This document shows, in pieces, positions 49,842 to 64,000 of a DNA stretch of 64,000 nt. Made by a program: the position numbers and the translations under genes. A model generated the notes under the pieces. The model saw only the letters and a list, made by a program, of their open reading frames with translations. It did not search any database and had not been told where the DNA came from. Position 1 is the stretch's first letter. Each line of letters starts with the position of its first letter. Origin of the DNA: Mobilicoccus massiliensis (GTDB taxonomy: Bacteria; Actinomycetota; Actinomycetes; Actinomycetales; Dermatophilaceae); NCBI RefSeq assembly GCF_000826525.2, contig NZ_LN651330.1, positions 559,857 to 623,856 on the forward strand, read 5' to 3'.

Positions 49842-49945
49842 CCGAACGGGTGCGAGAAGGGGTCGACGCGCCGGGGATGCCGGACGCCGGGGGAGGGAGG
49901 CCGTAGCGTGGATGGTGCCGAGGACATCGCGCGGGAGGTGACGGC

Positions 49946-50206
49946 ATGAAGGTGACCGTGGAGATCGACTGCACGCCACAGGAGATGCGGGCCTTCTTCG
50001 GCCTGCCCGACGTCGAGCCGATGCAACGAGCGGTGATGGCCGAGATGGAGCAGCAGATGGTGGGCGCCCTGGAGCAGTTCTCGCCGGCGTCTCTCATGCG
50101 GGACTGGTTCGCGCCGATGACGGCCACCCAGCAGGCGTTCCTCCAGGCGTTCAGTCGCCCCGGGGTCGGGACCGACGGTCCGGAGGAGTCAGACACCACG
50201 GCCTGA
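49946..50206 (+). CDS. Small DUF6489-like protein
   Basis: The protein has 86 aa: MKVTVEIDCTPQEMRAFF, then GLPDVEPMQRAVMAEMEQQM, an amphipathic helical region, and an acidic tail. This resembles DUF6489 proteins, which I know mainly from alphaproteobacteria; the function is unknown. The ATG follows GGGAGGTGACGGC. It sits 104 bases after aspA and 406 bases before rpoB. Recognition is from memory of the N-terminal pattern, so a profile search is needed to confirm the family. Confidence 0.7.
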   Translation: MKVTVEIDCTPQEMRAFFGLPDVEPMQRAVMAEMEQQMVGALEQFSPASLMRDWFAPMTATQQAFLQAFSRPGVGTDGPEESDTTA

Positions 50207-50273
50207 CATCCGCCGATCCGGTCGCTCCGGGAGCCGGCACGACGGGGATGTCCACACGGGCACCACCACGTCC

Positions 50274-50302
50274 TTGACCCGGGGGACCAGGCGCGTCATG
50301 CT
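50274..50302 (+). promoter_or_regulatory. Possible upstream rpoB promoter
   Basis: TTGACC, a 17-base spacer and CATGCT lie about 310 bases before rpoB. Confidence 0.5.
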
Positions 50303-50412
50303 TGCGGCAGGTACCGACGTCTGTACGAGTCGATTCCCGCACGTGATCCCGCCTCATCGCTCAGGCCGATGGGACGCCGGTCGATCTGTCCGGGGAGTGC
50401 TGCCCGCCGGGC

Positions 50413-50441
50413 TTTACAAGCCTTGAGGCGGCAGGTAGGCT
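50413..50441 (+). promoter_or_regulatory. Probable main rpoB promoter
   Basis: TTTACA, a 17-base spacer and TAGGCT lie 170 bases before the rpoB start and fit the actinobacterial housekeeping pattern better than any other site here. The leader between them has no clear terminator. Confidence 0.6.
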
Positions 50442-50612
50442 ATGCCTTTGCGCTGCCTATGTACCCAACCCGAGTGTCGCCACCCGCCCCCGTGTGTCGG
50501 CATCGACCGCTGAATATCGTCTCCCACTAGGGAGGATCCGTGTTCCGCGGGCATCGGGTCCATTGCGGGCAGTGACGACTTGCCGCTCACCAGGCTTAAG
50601 GAAGGACCATCC

Positions 50613-54098
<3,486 letters not shown>

Positions 54099-54291
54099 GA
54101 CATCGGCACATCCGTGCGCTCCGGCCGTCTCCCGCGATGAGCGAGAGCCGGCCGGGGCCCGCCGGACCCCACCCGTTCAGCGGGTCGGCCCCGGTGGATC
54201 GAGGTGACGGGCGCCGGCCCGTCTCCGCCTGCAGGTCAGGCACTTTCCGAACCTCTTATGAACGTACGAGCCTTTGAAAAAGGAGCACGTA

Positions 54292-58185
<3,894 letters not shown>

Positions 58186-58224
58186 TCGTCTCGATCCGCG
58201 ACTGACGGTCTCGGCCCGAACGAG

Positions 58225-58265
58225 AAGCGGGGCCGGTCACGTGACTCACGTGGCCGGCCCCGCTT
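58225..58265 (+). terminator. Terminator after rpoC
   Basis: A stem of about 18 bp with one G:T (58225-58244 with 58246-58265) ends the rpoBC unit, followed by TTCGGTCGTT. Confidence 0.8.
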
Positions 58266-58327
58266 TCGGTCGTTCCGGGGGAGTGGCGCAAAGTCGCGGC
58301 GCGACGCTCCGTGCGACCGGGCTCGAT

Positions 58328-58357
58328 TTGGCCGCATGTGAACCGGGCGGGTAGGCT
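58328..58357 (+). promoter_or_regulatory. Probable promoter of the rpsL operon
   Basis: TTGGCC, an 18-base spacer and TAGGCT precede a leader of about 285 bases. GATTTGGCC matches the rplJ promoter. The leader, rich in GC hairpins and with a small CTGGGAC/GTGCCCAG stem near 58370, holds no gene and may control the operon. Confidence 0.55.
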
Positions 58358-58648
58358 GGTCGGGCATGTCCTGGGACAGTCGTGCCCAGTCGTCGCCGCG
58401 AGGCGGTCGGTGAGCCCATCGACCGTGAACGGGGTTTCGTGAGGTCACGCTCGGTTCGAGGTTCTCACGCGCCGCGTTCGGCCGGTCGCGTCCAGGAGAT
58501 GTCCTCCCGCCGGGCAGTCCGGTGACGCCCTTTGGGTGCCGCCCGGAAAGTGCAGGGGGGAGCACCACGGCCACGTGGTCGTGGCACACCAAGGAGGTTC
58601 GCGCCCCAGGGGAGCGGCCTGATCACATCGACGACGTACGGAGACTAC

Positions 58649-59023
58649 GTGCCTACGATCAACCAGCTCGTCCGTAAGGGACGCAGCGATAAGGCCGCCA
58701 AGGCCAAGACGCCCGCGCTGAAGGGCAGCCCTCAGCGCCGCGGCGTGTGCACTCGTGTGTACACCACGACGCCCAAGAAGCCGAACTCCGCGCTGCGCAA
58801 GGTCGCGCGCGTCAAGCTCACCAGCCAGGTCGAGGTCACCGCCTACATCCCCGGTGTGGGACACAACCTGCAGGAGCACTCGATCGTGCTCGTGCGCGGC
58901 GGCCGTGTGAAGGACCTCCCCGGCGTTCGCTACAAGATCATCCGCGGCTCGCTCGACACCCAGGGCGTCAAGAACCGCCAGCAGGCGCGTTCCCGCTACG
59001 GCGCGAAGAAGGAGAAGAAGTAA
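58649..59023 (+). CDS. rpsL: 30S ribosomal protein S12 (RpsL)
   Basis: S12, 124 aa, from GTG at 58649 ([14 protein letters not shown]), with ACGGAGAC upstream. [20 protein letters not shown] and [11 protein letters not shown] keep the lysines at which streptomycin resistance arises, so the wild-type form is present. It controls decoding accuracy. The TAA stop shares one base with the rpsG start (TAATG). Confidence 0.97.
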   Translation: MPTINQLVRKGRSDKAAKAKTPALKGSPQRRGVCTRVYTTTPKKPNSALRKVARVKLTSQVEVTAYIPGVGHNLQEHSIVLVRGGRVKDLPGVRYKIIRGSLDTQGVKNRQQARSRYGAKKEKK

Positions 59024-59493
59024 TGCCTCGTAAGGGCCCCGCTCCCAAGCGCCCGCTGGTCATCGACCCGGTCTACGGATCGCCGCTCGTGACCCAGCTC
59101 GTCAACAAGATCCTCCTCGACGGCAAGAAGACCACCGCCGAGCGCATCGTCTACGGCGCCCTTGAGGGCTGCCGCGCCAAGACGGGCACCGACCCGGTCG
59201 TCACGCTCAAGCGCGCGCTCGACAACGTCAAGCCGGCCCTCGAGGTCCGTAGCCGCCGCGTCGGTGGCGCGACCTACCAGGTCCCGGTCGAGGTCCGCCC
59301 CGGCCGCTCGACGACCCTCGCGCTGCGTTGGCTCGTCGGCTACTCGCGTCAGCGTCGTGAGAAGACGATGACCGAGCGCCTCATGAACGAGATCCTCGAC
59401 GCCAGCAACGGCCTGGGTGCCGCGGTCAAGCGCCGTGAGGACATGCACAAGATGGCCGAGTCCAACCGTGCGTTCGCGCACTACCGCTGGTAA
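59023..59493 (+). CDS. rpsG: 30S ribosomal protein S7 (RpsG)
   Basis: S7, 156 aa, nucleates assembly of the small-subunit head. [40 protein letters not shown] and the C-terminal [13 protein letters not shown] are diagnostic. It is coupled to rpsL by TAATG; the longer open frame to its left is only a shadow of rpsL. A 114-base gap leads to fusA. Confidence 0.97.
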   Translation: MPRKGPAPKRPLVIDPVYGSPLVTQLVNKILLDGKKTTAERIVYGALEGCRAKTGTDPVVTLKRALDNVKPALEVRSRRVGGATYQVPVEVRPGRSTTLALRWLVGYSRQRREKTMTERLMNEILDASNGLGAAVKRREDMHKMAESNRAFAHYRW

Positions 59494-59607
59494 TCACGCC
59501 TTCCGCCCCGTTCCGGCCGGCGACCCCGGCCGGAACGAGGAGTCCCGATGAGGGCGCGACCCGCGCTACCGATCCGACAATCCCCACGACAAGAGAGCTG
59601 AGAGCCA

Positions 59608-61710
59608 GTGGCACAGGATGTCCTGACCGACCTGCGCAAGGTCCGCAACATCGGCATCATGGCGCACATCGACGCCGGCAAGACCACGACGACCGAGCGG
59701 ATCCTGTTCTACACGGGCGTCAACTACAAGATGGGCGAGACGCACGACGGTGCGTCCACGACCGACTGGATGGAGCAGGAGAAGGAGCGGGGGATCACCA
59801 TCACCTCCGCGGCCGTCACCTCCTTCTGGAAGGGCGTCCAGATCAACCTCATCGACACGCCCGGCCACGTGGACTTCACGGTCGAGGTCGAGCGCAACCT
59901 GCGCGTCCTCGACGGTGCCGTCGCGGTGTTCGACGCCAAGGAGGGTGTCGAGCCCCAGTCCGAGACCGTGTGGCGTCAGGCCGACCACTACGGCGTCCCG
60001 CGCATGTGCTTCATCAACAAGATGGACAAGATGGGCGCGGACTTCTACTTCTCCGTGCAGACGATGATCGACCGCCTCGGCGCCAAGCCGCTGGTCATGC
60101 AGCTGCCGATCGGCGCTGAGTCGGAGTTCACCGGTGTCGTCGACCTCGTGCGCATGAAGGCGCTGTACTGGCGCGGCGAGACCAAGCTCGGCGAGGACTA
60201 CGAGGTCGAGGACATCCCGGCCGACCTGCAGGACAAGGCCGAGGAGTACCGCACCACCCTCATCGAGGCCGTCGCGGAGTCCGACGAGGCCCTCATGGAG
60301 AAGTACCTCGAGGGCGACGAGCTCACCGAGGACGAGATCAAGCAGGGCGTCCGCGCCCTGACCCTCTCCGGCGAGTACAACCCCGTGTTCTGCGGAACCG
60401 CGTTCAAGAACAAGGGCGTCCAGCCCCTGCTCGACGCGATCGTCGACTACCTGCCGAGCCCGCTCGACCTTCCCCCCACGGAGGGCCACAAGCCGGGTGA
60501 CGAGGAGACGATCCTCCACCGTGACGCCGACTCCAAGGCGCCGTTCGCCGCCCTGGCCTTCAAGATCGCGGCGCACCCCTTCTTCGGCACGCTGACCTAC
60601 ATCCGCGTGTACTCGGGCGAGATCACGGCCGGCCAGCCGGTCATGAACGCGACCAAGGGCAAGAAGGAGCGTCTGGGCAAGCTGTTCCAGATGCACGCCA
60701 ACAAGGAGAACCCGGTCGAGAAGGCGTCGGCGGGTCACATCTACGCCGTCATCGGTCTGAAGGACACGACGACGGGTGACACGCTCTCGGACATGAACGA
60801 GCAGATCGTGCTCGAGTCCATGACCTTCCCCGAGCCGGTCATCCACGTCGCCATCGAGCCCAAGACCAAGGGCGACCAGGAGAAGCTCGGCACCGCCATC
60901 CAGCGCCTCGCGCAGGAGGACCCGACCTTCACCGTCCGTCTCGACGAGGAGACCGGCCAGACCGTCATCGGCGGTATGGGCGAGCTCCACCTCGACATCC
61001 TCGTCGACCGCATGCGTCGCGAGTTCAAGGTCGAGGCCAACGTCGGCAAGCCGCAGGTCGCCTACCGCGAGACCATCCGTCGTCCTGTCGAGAAGTACGA
61101 CTACACGCACAAGAAGCAGACGGGTGGCTCCGGCCAGTACGGCAAGGTGCAGATCACGTACGAACCCCTCGACACCTCCGAGGGCGAGCTGTACGAGTTC
61201 GAGAACAAGGTCACCGGTGGCCGCATCCCGCGCGAGTACATCCCGAGCGTGGACGCGGGCATCCAGGACGCGCTCCAGGTCGGCATCCTCGCCGGATACC
61301 CGCTGGTGGGCGTCAAGGCCACGCTTCTCGACGGCGCCTACCACGACGTCGACTCCTCGGAGATGGCGTTCAAGATCGCCGGCTCCATGGCCACCAAGGA
61401 GGCTCTGCGCAAGGCCGACCCGGTCCTGCTCGAGCCGATGATGGCCGTCGAGGTGCGCACGCCCGAGGAGTACATGGGCGACGTCATCGGCGACATCAAC
61501 TCCCGTCGTGGGCAGATGCAGTCCATGGACGACGTCAGCGGCGCCAAGGTCATTCGTGCCCTCGTCCCGCTGTCCGAGATGTTCGGGTACGTTGGCGACC
61601 TTCGGTCCAAGACTCAGGGTCGCGCCAACTACACGATGCAGTTCGACTCGTACGCAGAGGTCCCCCGGGCCGTTGCGGACGAGATCGTCAAGAAGATGCG
61701 AGGTGAGTGA
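59608..61710 (+). CDS. fusA: Elongation factor G (FusA)
   Basis: EF-G, 700 aa, from GTG at 59608 ([20 protein letters not shown]). G motifs are [29 protein letters not shown] and NKMDKMG; all five domains are represented in the length. It catalyses translocation. A GAGAGCTGAGAG stretch serves as ribosome binding site. Followed after 121 bases by tuf. Confidence 0.98.
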   Translation: MAQDVLTDLRKVRNIGIMAHIDAGKTTTTERILFYTGVNYKMGETHDGASTTDWMEQEKERGITITSAAVTSFWKGVQINLIDTPGHVDFTVEVERNLRVLDGAVAVFDAKEGVEPQSETVWRQADHYGVPRMCFINKMDKMGADFYFSVQTMIDRLGAKPLVMQLPIGAESEFTGVVDLVRMKALYWRGETKLGEDYEVEDIPADLQDKAEEYRTTLIEAVAESDEALMEKYLEGDELTEDEIKQGVRALTLSGEYNPVFCGTAFKNKGVQPLLDAIVDYLPSPLDLPPTEGHKPGDEETILHRDADSKAPFAALAFKIAAHPFFGTLTYIRVYSGEITAGQPVMNATKGKKERLGKLFQMHANKENPVEKASAGHIYAVIGLKDTTTGDTLSDMNEQIVLESMTFPEPVIHVAIEPKTKGDQEKLGTAIQRLAQEDPTFTVRLDEETGQTVIGGMGELHLDILVDRMRREFKVEANVGKPQVAYRETIRRPVEKYDYTHKKQTGGSGQYGKVQITYEPLDTSEGELYEFENKVTGGRIPREYIPSVDAGIQDALQVGILAGYPLVGVKATLLDGAYHDVDSSEMAFKIAGSMATKEALRKADPVLLEPMMAVEVRTPEEYMGDVIGDINSRRGQMQSMDDVSGAKVIRALVPLSEMFGYVGDLRSKTQGRANYTMQFDSYAEVPRAVADEIVKKMRGE

Positions 61711-61831
61711 GGCGGGTACACTCACCCCCTCAGCCTCTTCGTGATCACCCAGCAGTAAACCCAATCCAAATCACGCCACACCTGGCTCCGGCCGGTGGCG
61801 TATCCACACCAAGTCCACCAGGAGGACAACA

Positions 61832-63025
61832 GTGGCGAAGGCGAAGTTCGAGCGGACCAAGCCGCACGTCAACATCGGCACCATCGGTCACATCGACCAC
61901 GGCAAGACGACGCTGACTGCTGCGATCTCGAAGGTTCTGCACGACAAGTACCCGGACCTGAACCAGGCCTCGCCGTTCGACGCGATCGACAAGGCTCCGG
62001 AAGAGAAGCAGCGCGGTATCACGATCTCGATCTCTCACATCGAGTACCAGACCGAAGAGCGTCACTACGCGCACGTCGACTGCCCCGGCCACGCCGACTA
62101 CGTGAAGAACATGATCACGGGTGCGGCGCAGATGGACGGCGCGATCCTCGTGGTCGCCGCCACCGACGGCCCGATGCCGCAGACGAAGGAGCACGTCCTC
62201 CTGGCCCGCCAGGTCGGCGTCCCCTACATCGTCGTGGCGCTCAACAAGGCCGACATGGTCGACGACGAGGAGATCATGGAGCTCGTCGAGATGGAGGTCC
62301 GCGAGCTGCTGTCCTCCTACGAGTTCCCCGGCGATGACGTTCCGGTCGTCAAGGTCTCCGCGCTCAAGGCCCTCGAGGGCGACGAGAAGTGGGCCGAGTC
62401 GATCCTCGAGCTCATGAGCGCGGTCGACGAGGCCATCCCGCAGCCGGAGCGCGACGTCGACAAGCCGTTCCTCATGCCGGTCGAGGACGTGTTCACCATC
62501 ACCGGTCGTGGCACGGTCGTCACCGGCCGTATCGAGCGTGGCGTCCTCAAGGTCAACGAGGAGGTCGAGATCGTCGGCATCAAGGAGGCCTCCTCCAAGA
62601 CGACGGTCACCGGCATCGAGATGTTCCGCAAGCTCCTCGACGAGGGTCGTGCGGGCGAGAACGTCGGTCTGCTCCTGCGTGGCACCAAGCGCGAGGACGT
62701 CGAGCGTGGCCAGGTCATCTGCAAGCCGGGCTCGATCACCCCGCACACCGAGTTCGAGGGCCAGGTCTACATCCTGTCCAAGGACGAGGGTGGCCGTCAC
62801 ACGCCGTTCTACGACAACTACCGTCCGCAGTTCTACTTCCGGACGACGGACGTCACCGGCGTGGTGCACCTCCCCGAGGGCACCGAGATGGTCATGCCGG
62901 GCGACAACACCGACATGAAGGTCGACCTCATCCAGCCCATCGCGATGGAAGAGGGCCTCAAGTTCGCCATCCGTGAGGGTGGTCGTACGGTCGGCGCCGG
63001 CCGCGTCACCAAGATCATCAAGTGA
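61832..63025 (+). CDS. tuf: Elongation factor Tu
   Basis: EF-Tu, 397 aa, from GTG at 61832, after [46 protein letters not shown] and [16 protein letters not shown] are the GTPase motifs, and the last residues [15 protein letters not shown] match the family. It delivers aminoacyl-tRNA. It ends the supercluster with a strong terminator. An extra -10-like TACACT at 61718 may give tuf its own promoter. Confidence 0.98.
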   Translation: MAKAKFERTKPHVNIGTIGHIDHGKTTLTAAISKVLHDKYPDLNQASPFDAIDKAPEEKQRGITISISHIEYQTEERHYAHVDCPGHADYVKNMITGAAQMDGAILVVAATDGPMPQTKEHVLLARQVGVPYIVVALNKADMVDDEEIMELVEMEVRELLSSYEFPGDDVPVVKVSALKALEGDEKWAESILELMSAVDEAIPQPERDVDKPFLMPVEDVFTITGRGTVVTGRIERGVLKVNEEVEIVGIKEASSKTTVTGIEMFRKLLDEGRAGENVGLLLRGTKREDVERGQVICKPGSITPHTEFEGQVYILSKDEGGRHTPFYDNYRPQFYFRTTDVTGVVHLPEGTEMVMPGDNTDMKVDLIQPIAMEEGLKFAIREGGRTVGAGRVTKIIK

Positions 63026-63042
63026 TCTGACGTCTCACGTCC

Positions 63043-63082
63043 GAAGGGCGGGTCGTTCCCGAAAGGGAACGGCCCGCCCTTC
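63043..63082. terminator. Bidirectional terminator after tuf
   Basis: An 18-bp stem (63043-63060 with 63065-63082) around a GAAA tetraloop, with one G:T pair, lies between convergent tuf and the peptidase gene and is followed by CTGTATG. Confidence 0.85.
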
Positions 63083-63100
63083 TGTATGTCGACAGTTCCG

Positions 63101-64000
63101 TCAGCCGGCGGCCTTCTCTGCTGCGGCGGTGGCGGCCTGCAGTGAACGCGTGAGGTCGGTGGCGGCCTCGGTGAAGGCTCGAGCGTCCTTGGCCTCCGCT
63201 GCCTCGGCGAGGCGGGGCAGCGGGAGCACCGCGTAACCCGTCGTCCGTCCCGGCGCCCAGACCTGGTGCTTGTACCAGGGGCGGCCCGCCAGCCCCCCGG
63301 GGGTGAGCAAAGCGCGCTCCTGGACGCGGATCGCGTCGTTGATCCGCTTCGCGGCCACCCTCTCGGTGGAGGTGAGGCCGCCCGCGGCAAGACGCCGGCC
63401 CGCCGACTCCAGGCGGCGGGTGGCCGCGCCCCAGTTGCGGGCCGCGGTCATCGTGTCCTGAAGGGACGAACCCGCCGGGGCCTGAGCCTGCATCGCGTCG
63501 AGACGCGCCAGCGTGTCCGCGGCGTAGGCGCTGTAACGCATCGGAAGGATGTCGGCGTTGGCGAGTCGCAGCGCCAGGGTGCCCGATATCTCGGACGCGG
63601 CCGTCATCCCCTTCAACCCGGGGTCCGCGAAGCGGTCGAGGTAGTCCACGTTGTCGTAGACGGAGTGGTAGACGCTTCCGGCGGACGAGAAGCCGATGTC
63701 GGCCGACGGTACGCCGAGGTGCTGCAGGAAGGGCGTGTAGTCGGAACCGCTTCCAAGTCGGTCCGGAACGCGGCGCCCGTCGGATGCCGCACTCCACGCT
63801 TCGCCGACGGAGCCGGTGCCGGAAGGCGCGTCGACGGCGTCGCTCACCGAACGGATGACCTCGTCCAGTGCCGGAACGCTGCCGGCGCCGAAGGAGCGGC
63901 CGGCGGTGGTGTCCATGTTGATGTAGGCGATCGCCTCCTCGCGGAGACGCTGTGCGTTGTTCTCCGCGTACTCCGTGGATCCGATGAGGCCGTACTCCTC
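63101..64000 (-). CDS. M28-family zinc peptidase, C-terminal part
   Basis: The gene runs off the right edge: its start lies beyond 64000. The 299 residues present include EEYGLIGSTEYAEN, with the catalytic/bridging glutamates, the metal-binding aspartate in YINMDT, and the histidine ligand in SVYHSVYDN. GSDYTPFLQHLGVP is the hallmark of the glutamate carboxypeptidase II/NAALADase group. The C-terminal 150 residues form the helical dimerisation-like domain (TFR_dimer). The N-terminal half, any signal peptide and the PA domain are outside the window. Confidence 0.9.
   Translation of the reverse strand, partial: EEYGLIGSTEYAENNAQRLREEAIAYINMDTTAGRSFGAGSVPALDEVIRSVSDAVDAPSGTGSVGEAWSAASDGRRVPDRLGSGSDYTPFLQHLGVPSADIGFSSAGSVYHSVYDNVDYLDRFADPGLKGMTAASEISGTLALRLANADILPMRYSAYAADTLARLDAMQAQAPAGSSLQDTMTAARNWGAATRRLESAGRRLAAGGLTSTERVAAKRINDAIRVQERALLTPGGLAGRPWYKHQVWAPGRTTGYAVLPLPRLAEAAEAKDARAFTEAATDLTRSLQAATAAAEKAAG

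Overview
The window is about 70% GC. Leaderless and GTG-start genes, a 14-subunit complex I, a fused-subunit ferredoxin oxidoreductase and RpoB/RpoC sequences of actinobacterial type point to a chromosome of a high-GC actinobacterium. It is probably a member of the order Micrococcales (Dermatophilaceae, Dermacoccaceae or Intrasporangiaceae relatives). The family is an inference from gene content and order, not from a search.

Layout. 1-12.6 kb: the end of a complex I operon (nuoF 3' part, then nuoG-N, mostly overlapping by 1-8 bases), closed by a polyprenyl diphosphate synthase that probably makes the menaquinone tail. 12.6-17.7 kb: a TetR regulator, a convergent two-gene 2-oxoacid:ferredoxin oxidoreductase (korB-korA, minus strand) and the HtpX protease. 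17.7-18.2 kb: an intergenic cluster of about twelve copies of one short repeat in both orientations. 18.2-26.3 kb: a minus-strand block of catabolic and transport genes (glycerate kinase, asparaginase, class V aminotransferase, MOSC protein, two-gene overlap with an MFS transporter, acyl-CoA synthetase, YajQ). 26.5-29.6 kb: tRNA-Tyr, then an AbiEi-like/nuclease-like gene flanked by two paired inverted repeats, a BtuF-like binding protein and an enoyl-CoA hydratase. 29.6-39.0 kb: malic enzyme, MFS transporter, AroQ, PntB-PntA transhydrogenase (minus strand) and the BioYMN biotin transporter. 39.2-43.2 kb: tRNA-Thr, tRNA-Met, rpmG, a MaoC-type dehydratase pair, murB, adenosine deaminase and tRNA-Trp. 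43.3-63.0 kb: the transcription/translation supercluster secE-nusG-rplK-rplA-rplJ-rplL-(aspA-small gene)-rpoB-rpoC-rpsL-rpsG-fusA-tuf. The window ends in the 3' part of an M28 peptidase gene on the minus strand.

How the genes fit together. Complex I, the polyprenyl synthase, KorAB, malic enzyme and PntAB together describe an aerobic, menaquinone-based energy metabolism with several routes for moving electrons between NADH, NADPH and ferredoxin. The final third is the core gene-expression locus, with promoters and terminators visible between its transcription units.

The strongest anomaly is in nusG. A perfect 58-bp tandem duplication at the start of the KOW domain shifts the reading frame, so the sequence as given encodes a NusG with no KOW domain; removing one copy restores a normal protein. 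This is either an assembly artefact, a recent mutation, or a reversible switch in a normally essential gene. Other unusual features are three families of short inverted repeats (two arranged like REPIN doublets), an aspartase plus a small DUF6489-like gene inserted between rplL and rpoB, and a 0.6-kb hairpin-rich gap between nusG and rplK.
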